Shown here one piece after another: positions 38,122 to 50,200 of a stretch of DNA of 64,000 nt (within the stretch, counting starts at the first letter, position 1; each line of letters begins with the position of its first letter). The stretch is from Rhodeus uyekii (taxonomy: Eukaryota; Chordata; Actinopteri; Cypriniformes; Acheilognathidae). The translations under genes were made by a program, and so were the position numbers. The stretch is from assembly GCA_037043235.1 (NCBI GenBank), contig JAWRVZ010000040.1, forward strand, positions 1,118,501 through 1,182,500, written 5' to 3'. The notes beneath the pieces were generated by a model. The model was not told the DNA's origin, ran no database searches, and was given only the letters and a program-made list of their open reading frames with translations.

Positions 38122-38791
38122 TGTCAGGGTTTTCTGGATAAGGGAGGACCCAATTGCAGAGATGAGTGAAGTGAGATATTTATTTACAGGACAGTGACAG
38201 GCAAACAGCAGTGAATTTGTAATGACGAGCAAACAGTTCAGCAGGGCACACAATAGGATAGCTGGCTGGTCAGGACTTAAGACAGATGATGCTCAGGCCA
38301 ATGGTGGAGATCTGGCAGCGGATCGGGAAACCAGAGGCTTGCCACTTGGGCATGCTATGACGTAGCACCAGACTAGCTGCCAGGCCAGGAGTGTCAACAG
38401 CCAGGGTGAAACAGGACAATAAACAATAGACAACACTCAAGACAAGCGAAACAACATTAGCAAGTAAACTGACAAAACTATGACTAGACTTTAACGCATT
38501 AACGCTAGCAACAAGCAAGGCACTCACACAAAACGAACCAGCAAAGACATGAGTGAAACAATCACAATATAAAGGGAGCAGGGCATATGAGGGACAGGTG
38601 AACATACTCAAGCAAACAAGACTAGACAAGGACTAAACAAGGGGGCGTGGGAACTGGAATTGAGGAGGTGGGACAAGAGGACCACATGGCAAACACGAAC
38701 AAAGACAAAGCCATGTGCTCAAGCACAAAACAAACAGGCAAACATTAAACAAAGACAAGACAGACAAGATAGTCTGGGCAGGATCCTGACA
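38122..38791 (-). mobile_element. solo LTR candidate
   Basis: Begins TGTCAGG and ends CCTGACA, flanked by CACAC on both sides. The left flank is a CA repeat, so this duplication could be chance. AATAAA on the minus strand (from ATATTTATTTACAG) suggests minus orientation. No ORF of note. Confidence 0.45.
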
Positions 38792-39179
38792 CACACAAAC
38801 CCACCAATAATTTCCTTTTTATAGGAACATCTGGATCATGCTGTAAAAAGAGCTGTTTTGTGGATCTCCCACTTTTCCCATCTCGGTAAGTCCGATCATG
38901 CATGTCTCTGCTTGCTGTCAACCCAGTTAAATCATACAAGACATTCCTACTACATTATCTCAAGCAGGTAATAATGTATCCTTAGGCTTTCTACAAGTCA
39001 TATTTGCAATGGAATTTGGACATTTCCCACTTCTAATAAATCTACCAATGTATAACAGTATAATCATGCTGAGACGAGAAAGGTGAGATTAGCTTGTGGG
39101 TTAAGTTAAGCCACTACCTGAATCAAGAAAGTTGCAAAACTTTGTATGTTTTTTTTAAATAAACTATTTCAAAAATGTT

Positions 39180-39262
39180 TGCCAGAAGTCCCGCTAACTT
39201 AACTTAACACTGACCGTTAATATGCTGTTAGCAGTCAGTGTCAAGTTAGCGGGACATCTGGC
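39180..39262. repeat. long inverted repeat
   Basis: The arm CCAGAAGTCCCGCTAACTT pairs with AAGTTAGCGGGACATCTGG, and the pairing extends through ACACTGAC/GTCAGTGT. The stem is about 33 bp with a small internal loop around a GTTAATATGCTGTTAG-like centre. Confidence 0.8.
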
Positions 39263-39908
39263 AAACTTTTTATTGCCTTCCTATTCCTATTAATTATCAT
39301 AAATTAGGTACCATGCAAAAGGTTAAACGCTCAAAATTCATCATTTTAAAACCGTTTTGAACTTGGTTAGATATAAGACTTTGATTTTCTAGCAATTTTA
39401 GAGTCCAAATTAATTTGTAAAAAAATATATTTCAAGAAAATAAAAAAAGTTTAGTTCAGTACATTTGCTTAGTATACTTAAACTTTCGTAACTTTTTTTT
39501 AAACTTTCTTTTTTAAGTGCTTTCACTTCTAGAAAGTTTTAGTCTTCTTTACAAAGAGACCTAGGTCTGTATTCCAAAGCATTAATTTCTTTTTAAAATG
39601 ACAAGCAGAAAAACCTTATGGTAAAACCTTAATGATCCTTAGAAAGCAATGCAGTCATTGTGCCCAAAGCCCATAGCAATATAGTCAAAACTCTTTTTCA
39701 ACTCTTTAAAGACACAACAAATTGAAGATAAGAGAGATTTAATCTTGATTTAATCTTAATGTGAGTATGGGGAATGAAGGGCCAACACAAATGCATGTGA
39801 TGGTTTCATTTTTATAGACAATACATATCCATCCAATTCACAGTATTGACTTTTACTAACACATTTGTATGACAAGGAAGTTTGTATGACAAACATGTGA
39901 GAACAAAC

Positions 39909-39946
39909 AGTGGCATTATACTGTTCTATAACAGTATAATGCCACT
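39909..39946. repeat. perfect 17-bp inverted repeat with 4-nt loop
   Basis: AGTGGCATTATACTGTT, loop CTAT, then its exact reverse complement. No T-run or other feature of known function follows. Confidence 0.9.
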
Positions 39947-40245
39947 ATAACTTTCACTACTTGCACTTGCAATACAGTGATATATAATATTCTATTAATA
40001 TGTTAACTTGCTGAAATTTATTTTAGGAATAAACTGTATTTACAAGCATTCTGTGTTCATATCAGGGGCTTTTTTCTCTTTTAATGTGTATTTACAAAAT
40101 TTAAAAAAGCAAGAAAAAAAGCCTGGATTTACATTTGTATTACAGGCAAGTTCTTCATCAGAGTAAATTAATTTTATTAATACACATCACAGGACAGGTA
40201 CATTTAGTAACAAAACAAGCAAAAAGCAAACAAACTTCCACTCAC

Positions 40246-40300
40246 CTCAGTTTTGTATTTCCTGTTTTTAATTCTGGAAATTTGTCCACCTCTTAACAAT
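40246..40300 (-). other. candidate noncoding first exon of the ephexin gene
   Basis: On the minus strand AAAACTGAG is followed by a consensus GTGAGT donor (exon edge 40246). The sequence upstream has an in-frame stop, so any exon here would be untranslated and would splice to the acceptor at 36051. The upstream limit is unknown. Confidence 0.4.
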
Positions 40301-40894
40301 TAGCAAAATCCACAAAGTTATATCCTCCGCCCACACTAACTGATTCTACCGAAGACTAGAGATGCCAAGTGAATCCATCACACAACTTTTTTGCTCTCTC
40401 TCTATAATTGTGAATTTAGTCTTTACTTCAGATGTAGAGAGAGGGGAGGGAAAAAACAGGATTGGTCCTGACATGCCAGTGTAAAATTAATCAGTTAAGA
40501 AAATCTGAATCCACATGCATCCTTAGTGTAAATTATACATGAATTATTGGAGTACAATTCAGATTTTATTATAGAAATATAAAATGAAACTAGTCACACC
40601 ACCAGAGTAGTATCACATAAGGATATTACATACAATATGTTTTTCTAAAACTGTATGACATCATCTGATACTTGCTTAGACCACAGATAAGTTTGCAAAT
40701 GGTATGAAGGTATTGAAATGACTTCCATATCATTTTTGACATGCAAACCCAGAAGTCATTAAAACATACAGAATAGCAGAAAAAAAGTACACAACAGGAA
40801 GTTATCTCACTATTTTCTTAACAATGCCCTATAGTAAAATATGTAGGCCTATACATTTGTGTGATTTGTGTATAACGGCATCATATATTTTAAG

Positions 40895-41640
40895 TCAACA
40901 GAGGTTTATTTGCAGATAGGTAGTGAACAGGCGATGCGAGTAACTGAGCTGAAGAATGAGTGCTGTGATCCTGGTGGCGAATGACAGTTCTTATGTTACA
41001 GATGGTGATGACTGAAGATCGGTTGACTGGTAAACAGCAGATGATGGAAGAAGACTGAAGACAGAAGATTTGAGAAGAGAACTACACAGGTAAGTGCCAG
41101 ATAGAACAACAAGACCAGGCAATGGTGAACTGATGGGTGACTGCTTATATAGTGCATGGGTGATGAGTGAACTCATGTGCTGCTGATCAGAACTCTGGTG
41201 ATTGGGAGCAAGTGGGTGTGGCTGACTCCTGAAGACCGCGGCGGACGATGATGAGGACAGCCTCTACCTTTTGGTTCTAGATGATTGGGATGATTGGCAT
41301 GGAAGTCGAGCAATAGTGATGGGTCCAGGATGTCATCACAGGCGACCCAAGACCTCTCCTCTGGGCTGAACCCCTCCTAGTCGATGAGGTATTCCCATTG
41401 TCAGGTAGTTTAGGATGGTGTTTGGACCTTGTAGATGTTTTCTTTTGCCACATCCACTAGAAGAAGATGCATGTCACTCCCCTGAGGTCGCTGGTCAGGC
41501 CATGAGACTGGCAGAGGTAAATGGGTGGTTCTGTCAGTTATGTTGGGTGAAGGGAGATGCGAGGACTCAATCGGGGAAAAAATTGTGTTTTATTTAATAA
41601 AAAGTAAACAAAAACTCAAACAAAAACCACCCTGAGGGGG
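40895..41640. repeat. retroelement-like unclassified repeat
   Basis: GA-rich segments and the stretch ending near the gypsy pol remains suggest the LTR or 3' side of the same degraded element. This is inferred from position only; no ends were recognised. Confidence 0.25.
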
Positions 41641-41789
41641 AAAACATGTTGGGAGAGATGCAGGGAACAGGGGGCTCGCAGCCAGGAGGAAGAGGAGCAA
41701 AGCATTGAGCCGTCCACCAAAGGATGTCCAGGACTAAAGCATGGCACCATGGGTGAAAGCCTCTCTGCTGGATGGGGATCAAGCGCCAG

Positions 41790-42171
41790 TGTAATGAAGT
41801 GGAGACCCAGGTTGATCCAAACGCATGTCTTTATTCGAACACAGGATAGTCAAACAGGCCAGTTCAAAACAGGAACAAACAGTAATATAAGGAACAGGCA
41901 AGGTCGTGGTTGAGGAACAGGCAAAACAGATCAGAACAGGCAGGCAAAACGGACAGGACTAGGATAAGCGCTCGGAATTGTGCACTGAGGCAAACAAGAC
42001 TTCGCGATGATAGTTTGTGTGAGTGAGTGCTTTATAATTCATGTAATTCAGTGGTGCAATAATCAGTTCACTGCACAGCATTGTGGGAAATGTAGTGTAT
42101 GTGGGTCAGTATAAGCGTGAGAGCTCCCTCTGGAGCCAGACGGGGGAGTGACAGGGTTCATGATCGTGACA
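41790..42171 (-). mobile_element. solo LTR with 5-bp target duplication
   Basis: Starts TGTAATGAAG and ends ATCGTGACA, flanked by identical GCCAG (41785-41789 and 42172-42176). In minus orientation it reads TGTCACGATCATGAACCC at the start, carries AATAAA near 41830, and ends CA. The 382-bp size, TG...CA ends and 5-bp duplication fit an LTR left by recombination. It sits in the 3' side of the older gypsy remains. Confidence 0.75.
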
Positions 42172-42439
42172 GCCAGTGTGTCCAGGAATCCAGGAAGATT
42201 TTTTTATTTTTTTTCCTCTCTCCCCACTGTCATCTCTGTTGTTCCTCAATGCTTCCATCTCATTTTTTCTTGCTTCGTCTGTCGTTACCTGTAGCTGTCA
42301 CAGCCACCATGATGGTGAGTAGATCAGGACCCAGTGTCCTCTTGGGATCCAGAAGCATTTCTTAGTTTCAAGTTTGCCACATATTCTTCTTATCTTATAA
42401 GCTCTTCTTAGATCTTAGCCAGTAGTCTAAGACCTTTCG

Positions 42440-44130
42440 CACCATGAACACTCACTCCGCCTTCTTCCACCAGGGTCTGTGGAGGAAAGGGGAACTGGTA
42501 AGTGATAGGGTTTGAGTTTTGATACATGGAACATAGGGTACATGGAACAATTCGAATTTGATCTCCTTAATGATCTCAACTGGGCCAATGTACCTGGACT
42601 CAATGCTTTTTTTGCATGAGAAACCTGATGTTACTGGTAGAAAGTCATACCTTGTGTACAGGTAGATAGGTGATAGGTGGAGCCAGTGGATCTGCGGACA
42701 TTGGCATGGTCCTTCTGCCTCCAGATGGCTCCCTGTAGATGGTGATGGGCTCCCAGACCGTCTCATTGTCCTTGAACCAGTGGTTCAACGATGGAACTTC
42801 TGAAGACTCTCTGGACCATGGGAACCATGGTGGTTGATAGCTGGAGTGGTATAATGTGTAGAGAGTTTTGTGTGCACTCAGCCCAAGCGAGATACTGGCT
42901 CCAGGAATTCTGGTGGTTATGGCAGAAAGTTTGGTGGAAACAAAACATGTCTTGCACCTTCTATTCCATCTGCCCATTAGTTTAGAGGTGATATCCAGAG
43001 GACAGTCTCACAGTAACATCTGGGAGCTTCATGAAGGGCTCTCCAGACCCAAATTGGGGATCTCTGTCAGATACAACGTCCTTGGGTATACCAATGCATC
43101 GGAAAAAGTGGGTGAATAGAGATTCAGCCATCTCCATGGCTGTCAGCTAGCCCTTGATGGGAATGATTGGAAATGACTTGGAGAATCGGTCCACAATCAC
43201 CATGATACAGGTTTTTTTCCTGAGAGAAAAAGGCGATTAGGAACAGGCAGAGGAAGGATGGCGAGGAGAGTTGGAAATGGCGCAGTCAGTACATCCACTC
43301 ACATACCTTCTAATATTCCTTGCCATATTGGGCCACCAGGACCGGTTTTGGTGTAATAAGAGGGTTTGATTGGCCCCTGGCTGACCAGTTCAAACAGAGC
43401 ATACTGCTCACTCATCTGTTTGAACTAGTCACACAGGGATGAGAGCAGTTCTTTGGATCTGTGGGACATACTGCCTGTCAGAGGGACAACCGGTGGAGGA
43501 TTTTTGGGGACACTGGTTTGACTAACCTCAGGAATTCACTAGACTGGCATCCACCTCCCCAACGAAGGGTTTATTCGGATCTGGATGAGTGAGGAGTGGT
43601 GCCTGGCTGAAAGCATTTTTCAGGGTGTTGAATGTGGCCTCAGCCTTCTGGGACCAGGACAGAGACTTGGGCTTACCACAAAGAAGACAAAAGAAGCTCT
43701 TGACTGTTCCTTGACTGATGTGAAAGTGGGCCAGTTGCGGATAGCTTCCACCTTCCCATCCACAGAGATGTCCTTGTGTTTGTCAGTATAACCAAGGAAC
43801 CGGATCTCTGACTGGTGGACGTGGCACTTCTCAGCCTTGATAAATTTCTGGAGGACCTCCGCAACGTGTTGATAATATTCGGCCTGGCTCCGAGGTCATC
43901 GATGTAAACTAGAACAGAGTGGTGAAGGAACACCCGGAGTACCTCATGTATACTGCATAACACAATACTCAAAGTGGCCAGTGGAAGTCAAAAAGGCAGT
44001 TTTCCATTTGTCACCCTCGTGTATCAGTTGTATGTACTGCAGAGGTGCAGCTTGGATGCACCCATTCTGGTGTTGGTGATCAGAACAACTGTGTGAGGGC
44101 GGAGCCTTGTGATTTTGTGACAACAGCAAA
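42440..44130 (-). pseudogene. Ty3/gypsy pol remnant (RT, RNase H region, integrase)
   Basis: On the minus strand the reading runs from reverse transcriptase pieces ([20 protein letters not shown] near 44040; VYIDD near 43906) through a [15 protein letters not shown] RNase H entry to integrase pieces (RDPQFG at 43065-43048; WSQYLAWAECTQNSLH near 42880). Many stops and frameshifts break it. The order RT, RNase H, integrase is that of Ty3/gypsy. Confidence 0.75.
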
Positions 44131-45576
44131 GAGAGAACCAGTAAAATTCTAATAACTTATTACTTTTTTTTTAAAACCTGTGACTGTAGTTTACCAAAGC
44201 ATTTTGTCAGATAAATACCTTTACTAAATTTAGTGTCTTATTCTTCCTTCATATTTTGATGGTTTAAGAAAAAGTGTCAGGTCATTAAAAACAAAATACA
44301 AAACAAAACAGCAACCTCCTGATGTCTCTTTTGTCCACTACTGTATGTTTGGTGTGGTCAGTGCTACAGTATTTAAGTATATAACACTCTATTCACTGTG
44401 GACTGATGGGCCCAAATCATCACTGGCACACTACTGCATTTGCCACAAAATGTAATTTACATTATTGCAGTTAGAGCATTGATTATAGAGTGGGAGAAGT
44501 TATTTCTTTCTTACAAGGTCAGTTACAAAAAGAATACCTTTACATCAAGCCATATCATTTTATGAACTACCTTGCACTATATAACTCCAATACATAATAT
44601 CTTTTAAAAGTTTGTAATCTCCTCCTCTCTGCTGCAGTCATATTACTACAGGCTAGGTTAGGATACCTTTCCAGCACTGTTAAATAATTTTGGAGCTGAT
44701 GCCTTGTCTCAACACTTAACACTAAAGAAACTTTATAAATAAATGAAAAATAAAATGAATCACACTTATTCCAAAGTTTAGGAATAGAGTAAAATTACAA
44801 CATTCTTATAATTTGTGTGACACACTTAAAACAAAATGTTTACTCTTAGACACTTTATACATACATCTTTATACATACTACATACATATGCAGGAGCTAA
44901 TTTAAATGGAAAGAATTTATCTCCATGAAAATAATCCTAACAAGAGCAAATGATATGTTGCAGCCTACCTGCTCTTGGTGTGATTGATTTTCTGACCTGA
45001 AAATCAATCATGTTTAATGGTAATGTTCAGGGGAAAAAAACACACATCAATAACTGGCAGGGCCACACATTTATAGAAAATTAGTGGATACTGTTGGTGG
45101 TTTTATGAGTAACATCTTACTCCACATTATCAATGATCACACCCCTGGTCACAGGACTATATAGCTACTAAATATTCAGAATGTTATAGCGTAAGTGTTT
45201 GCATAGCACTATTTCATTTCATGACCCAGATCATGTGCATTAAATAGTGACCCAAACAAGTACCAAAATTGTATATAAATCGTTAAAATCAAAATTTGAA
45301 ATTGAAACTCTGTAGGTCCTCTGTAATAAAGAAGCATAGGGTCAGTTCAGGCAGCAAACAATACAAAGTATTTCCAAGCAAACGAGGATGAATCACAAGG
45401 GCAGACAGCAAAGCGTCCCATCATTAAAAACTGTCCAGGGTCAACCACAAACTGATCAGATAATCAGAAGACATGACTTTTTTTAAGGATAGATGGGAAG
45501 GAGATTAATAAATAGTCCAAGGAATGAGGATGAAATGTCTAGGCTACTAGTAGCAGGTATAGGTTATGGGAAAATA
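44131..45576. other. intergenic sequence without recognised features
   Basis: AT-rich. I found no exon, conserved ORF or repeat boundary between the gypsy remains and the Tc1-like element. Confidence 0.5.
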
Positions 45577-47193
45577 CAGTGCCCTCCACAATTATTGGCA
45601 CCCCTGTTTAAGATGTGGTCGTGGACTTCTAAAAATTCTCCTTTTTTTTAAAACAACGTAGAACCCAAATGCAAAAAAAGAGAAAAATCCAACCTTTCAT
45701 TTAAGTGCATTACTTTGGTGGTAAAAAATCACACATTTAGAAAGAAAAAAAAAACTTGAAATCATGTGTCCCACAATTATTGGCACCCCTGACAATTCCT
45801 CTAAAAAATTTAATTTTTTATTTATTTTTTTATATATATTTTCTGTAGTTGCTAAAGTTGTTCAGGGTGTCTAGGAACTTTTAATTAGTAATTCATGGCT
45901 TCCAGTTTCCCTGGGGTATAAATATGACCTGACACAGAGGCCTAATTCTCTTACCCATTTGTCAACATGGCAAAGACAAGAGAAGAGACCATTCAAGTAA
46001 GACAGATGTGAGTCGACCTTCATAAGTCAGTCAATGGCTACAAGAAAATAGCCACTCGCCTTAATTTGCCCGTATATACAGTCAGAGGAATCATTAAGAG
46101 GTTTAAAACAACTGGAACTGTGACAAACAAGGCTGGAAGAGGTCCCATGTTTATCTTGCCACAACACACAGTTGAGGAGGATGGTAAGAGAAGTAAAAAA
46201 ATGTCCTAAGCTCACTGTCACTGAATTGCATCAAAAAGTGGCATCTTGTGGTCACAAAGTCTCTAAAACAACCATCAGATGCTCTCTACATGCCAACCAG
46301 CTGTTTGGGAGGATGCAAGGAAAAAACCTTTTCTCACTAATGTAAACGTCTGGAGTTTGCTGAGCAGTACTGGGACTTCAACTGGGATCGTGTGCTTTGG
46401 TCAGATGAGACTAAGATTGAGCTTTTTGGCAACAAACACTCTAAGTGGATCTGGCATAAAACAAAAGATGAGTATGCCGAAAAGCACCTCATGCCCACTG
46501 TGAAGTATGGTGGAGGATCTGTGATGCTGTGGGCCTGTTTCTCTTCCAAAGGCCCTGGGAACCTTGTTAGGGTGCATGGCATTATGAACGCTTTGAAAAA
46601 ACAGGACATTTTAAATAAAAACATGATGGCCTCTGGCAGAAAGCTGAAGATGGGTCGTCATTGGGTCTTTCAGCAGGATAATGATCCAAAACATGTGGCA
46701 AAATCTACACAAAAATGGTTCAGCAGTCCAACTCAAGGTCCTCCCATGCCATTTCAGTCCCCAGACCTCAACCCAATCGAAAACTTGTGGGGCGAGCTAA
46801 AGAGGAGAGCGCATAAGAGAGGACCGGTACACTGGATGATCTAGAAAGATTGTGCAAAGAAGAATGGTCAAATATCCTTCTCTCTGTGTTCTACAATCTT
46901 ATGAAATGTTATAGGAGGAGATTAAGGGCTGTATTGTTGGCAAAAGGGGGTTGTACAAAGTATTAACGTCAGGAGTGCCAATAATTGTGGGACACGTGAT
47001 TTCAAGTTTTTTTTCTTCTTCTAAATGTGTGATTTTTATTTTTTTTTTACCATCAAAGTAATGTACTTAAATGAAAGGTTGGATTTTTCTCTTTTTTTGT
47101 GTTTGGGTTCTACGTTGTTTAAAAAAAAGGAACATTTTTAGAAGTCCACGACCACATCTTAAACAGGGGTGCCAATAATTGTGGAGGGCACTG
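45577..47193 (+). mobile_element. Tc1-like transposon with intact ends
   Basis: It starts CAGTGCCCTCCACAATTATT and ends with the exact inverse, flanked by TA (45575-45576, 47194-47195). A second inverted pair with the same CACAATTATTGGCACCCCTG core lies about 200 bp inside each end, so the termini have the IR/DR layout of Sleeping Beauty-type Tc1 elements. The total is 1617 bp, the normal size of the family. The transposase inside is broken. Confidence 0.92.
45967..46844 (+). pseudogene. broken Tc1-like transposase
   Basis: The ATG at 45967 reads MAKTREETIQVRQM and then hits a stop. Helix-turn-helix pieces (NLPVYTVRGIIKRFKTTGTV) follow in the same region. A longer open piece from 46392 carries WSDETKIELFG, GGGSVMLWACF, FQQDNDPKH and NPIENLWGELKRR, which contain the D, D and E catalytic positions. 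Frameshifts and stops between the pieces make it nonfunctional. Confidence 0.85.
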
Positions 47194-47816
47194 TAAGTAT
47201 GAGAAAGACAATACCCAGGCGAGGAAGCCCTCTGGTGGTGAGCGGGAGGAACCATAGAGGCAAGCTCAGGTGTGATGTACCAATAGCCTTAATATAGTTT
47301 AGATTTGTTAGCATTTAGCTGCTTTTTTTACCTTCTTGTCTAATAAACCTGTGAAATCACTGATCCTGAACTCAGACATAGATTAAGGTTCATAGGTTTA
47401 AGTAAATTGAGAGAGTACATAACGAAGACCAGTGGAGAAAAACATCAACACAAAAAAGTCAATACATACCACACTTCAATTTTTAAAAAAATCTTATCAG
47501 TGTCTGATATAATGGATTACATTATGGGAAGATCTTAGTCTCAATAAAACTGATGCGATTAGCGAACAACAAACCGTTGTCTTGTAAATAGATAGATGTA
47601 ATGCAATGGCCATTCAAGGGAAGTTCACTAAGATCCTCTATGACTTACTCATGTGTGTAAGAAAATATATTTATAACGCAAACAAAAAGTATTATATAAT
47701 CTCTATTACATTATTTTAGGTAATTAAGCATTACTATGCTTACCCTTTGTTACCACTGTTTATACTTTATTCATGTCATGGCTATGTGTATGCATGTCTG
47801 TTGATATGCTATAGGA

Positions 47817-47870
47817 CAGTGGTCCCCAACCTTTTTTGTGCCGCGAACCGGTAAACGTGTGATAATAATT
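47817..47870. mobile_element. terminal fragment of a hAT-like element
   Basis: CAGTGGTCCCCAACCTTTTT followed by GCGAACCGGT is a terminus common in fish hAT repeats. An inverse version (GTTGGGGACCACTG) is at about 3555-3571. No partner end was seen. Confidence 0.45.
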
Positions 47871-48371
47871 CTAGCTCAATAACTGTCGAGCCATCTCGAA
47901 GATCACATTTTTTGTTCGTAACTCGTGAATAACTGACGTGATCTCTTTGTAAGTTACGATGTAACTACAAAAACAGGCAGTGAACAAATATGCATAAATC
48001 TTTTAGTGAATGCATTCTGTATGCAAAAGTTTTGAGTTATTAAAATTAGCCTGCAAAATTCCTACCAATATTCTGGAGTTGGACCATCAGTAGTTATATA
48101 AAAGCAACAACATACTATCATCTCAAAATATTGCATGAATCAGATGCTTTGTTTCCAGTCAAGACTAAGATAAACTTGTTCATGCATCACCAGCAGAGTG
48201 GATAATTGTAATTGACTCACTGGCCTTCCTGAAAAAGAAAATAAGATGGATGCAGCTCATACAGAACGCTGCTGCCGGGATTCTGAGCAGAACTAGGAAA
48301 TATGAACATATCACACCAGTCCTTAGGTTCTTGTTCTGGCTTCCAGTTACATTTAGAATTGATTTAAAGTA

Positions 48372-49282
48372 CAGTAATACCTCGGTTTACGAGTTTAATT
48401 CGTTCCAAGAGTGAGCTCGTAAACCAAAATGCTCGTACACCAAAACAAATGTCCCCATAGGACTGCACTAAAAATCAAGTTATTCGTTCCACATGACCAC
48501 AAATGCCCATTTTAAATATTTTTTTGGTTTTACCCTATTAATTGCAGTTAAAATTATAACCATTAAGATCTTATATAAATACTGATTAATAATTGACAAT
48601 TAAATTCTAAAAATACTTGACAATTTACTGTAATGCACTTCAGCTGAGGAGAGGAGAGGAGAGGAGAGGAGGGGGGAGCTGGGAAAACAAGTATTCAAGT
48701 CGTGGAACATGGGAGACGGGGAGCCGCGAACGAAAGAAGGCACGGGAGCCGCGAACGAAAGCGGGGAGATAGGCAGATGAAATGAGAATCAGGTGCTCAG
48801 TGACCACATACACACACACACACACACAGGCAGAACTAGGAGACAATGAATTCATGAACCTGGACAGTTACTGCTTAGACTGAGGTACTGTACGTGTATA
48901 TTTCACTACGTGAACAAAAGCGATCACAATTAATTACGGTAATATTAACAACAGGAGGTAAAACCGCTGTAAATCACTTATAAAAGTATGCACTGTGGTG
49001 AATGATGCAGACAAACCAAGCGACGCTGAAAGAATGAATGAGTTAAGGGGTTATAAAAGGGTTGGAACTACGTGACTGTGTTATGAGAGGCTGTGTTTAG
49101 GATATTTCCAGTAAAAATGCACGTGACGATGCTGAAATAGGACTTTTCCACACAAAAATGTGCGTTAGTGAGGGAAAATCTTTCTTGTACACCGATACAA
49201 TGCTCGTACACCGATTCAACCCTCCATGCTGGTACACAGATTTGCTCGTATACCAAGTCGCTCGTAAACCAAGGTATTACTG
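48372..49282. mobile_element. mariner-like nonautonomous element, copy 1
   Basis: It starts CAGTAATACCTCGGTTTACG and ends with the near-exact inverse, with TA on both sides (48370-48371, 49283-49284). The subterminal GAATTAAACTCG-like and GCTCGTA motifs recur in the copy at 52316-53355, which lies in the opposite orientation. It contains a GAGCCGCGAACGAA repeat (two units) and a GAGGA run. No transposase ORF. Confidence 0.85.
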
Positions 49283-49393
49283 TACTTTTACTTGTATAAA
49301 AATCACTCAATGTTCATTCAATATAAACAGATAACTCAGGATCAAGTCACCTAGAAATATCAAGGGCTCACTCAAAGCAAGGAGAGTCTGCTT

Positions 49394-49437
49394 TTCTGCG
49401 AGTTAGCTGTTCTGCGAGTTAGCTGTTCTGCGAGTTC
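49394..49437. repeat. three copies of a 16-bp unit
   Basis: TTCTGCGAGTTAGCTG-type units in direct tandem order, inside the LINE remnant. Confidence 0.85.
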
Positions 49438-49924
49438 CAACAGTAGTCACATTCAAGTCCAAACTCAAAACACATGAAAAAAACACTGTGCCACTGTACA
49501 TCTGACTGATTGCACTTCATCCTATTTCTGTATCATCTTTTGATTTGATTTTTTTGTAACTGTTTTAATTATTCTTGTTTTGGTTTAGATTTTATTTACA
49601 TTTGGTTAGGGCTCTCTGGTTGGAAGAGTTGAGAGAATTGGGAAGTGAGATGGTGAGTTTATGTAAACACTCAGACTTGAGTGTGAGACACCAGGTCATT
49701 GGATGCAGCCATTAGAAGTAGACAGTTGGTGATAACTTCACTCCATTGAAGTATCGGAGAGACACTGGAAACCATCAGAGACTTAATGCGTTGGAATAAT
49801 CCCTCTATATTGAAGGGTAGGGGGTCACTAGGAAGTCGGGAGTTGCTACTAGTGTGTCTTGCGAACTGAAGCTCTCCTCCATTCAGAGAGGGGAGCCCTA
49901 AATTTAAGAGATTCAGTCAGGAAT

Positions 49925-50200
49925 AATATTTTTAATGACAGATTCAATGAGGTTTTAGTAAAATACAGTATGAGTTAATCTGACATCGATGGGTCAGTAA
50001 TCTATTGAATCATCATTAATGGATGATTCAGTGACTGATTCAATGATGTTTTAGTAAAATACGAGTTGATCTGACTTTGGTCAATGTTTATTAGATAATT
50101 ATTCAATGAGGTTTTAGTAAAATACAGCACTAGTTGATCTAACTTTGATCTGTGTTTATTAATGAATGATTCAATGACGTTATTCTGTTCTGACCAATTG
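49925..50200. repeat. 80-bp minisatellite, left block (diverged)
   Basis: Units contain GATTCAATGA, TTTTAGTAAAATACAG, GTTGATCTGACTT and GTGTTTATTAATGAAT. About four diverged units lie left of the pogo-like element. Confidence 0.8.

Larger units (their letters stand above)
48250..49505 (+). pseudogene. LINE ORF2 C-terminal remnant, split by a mariner-like element
   Basis: Before the insertion, 48250-48371 reads MQLIQNAAAGILSRTRKYEH, then ITPVLRFLFWLPVTFRIDLK, the usual LINE ORF2 region. After it, 49452-49505 reads FKSKLKTHEKNTVPLYI and a stop, the usual end of the same protein. The 911-bp element at 48372-49282 separates the two. Confidence 0.75.

Noticed and set aside
46392..46844. Active transposase
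   Set aside because: Only the C-terminal catalytic part is open; the DNA-binding part contains stops and frameshifts.
49394..49437. CRISPR-like short direct repeats
   Set aside because: Units of 16 bp are contiguous without spacers and lie in a LINE remnant of a vertebrate genome.
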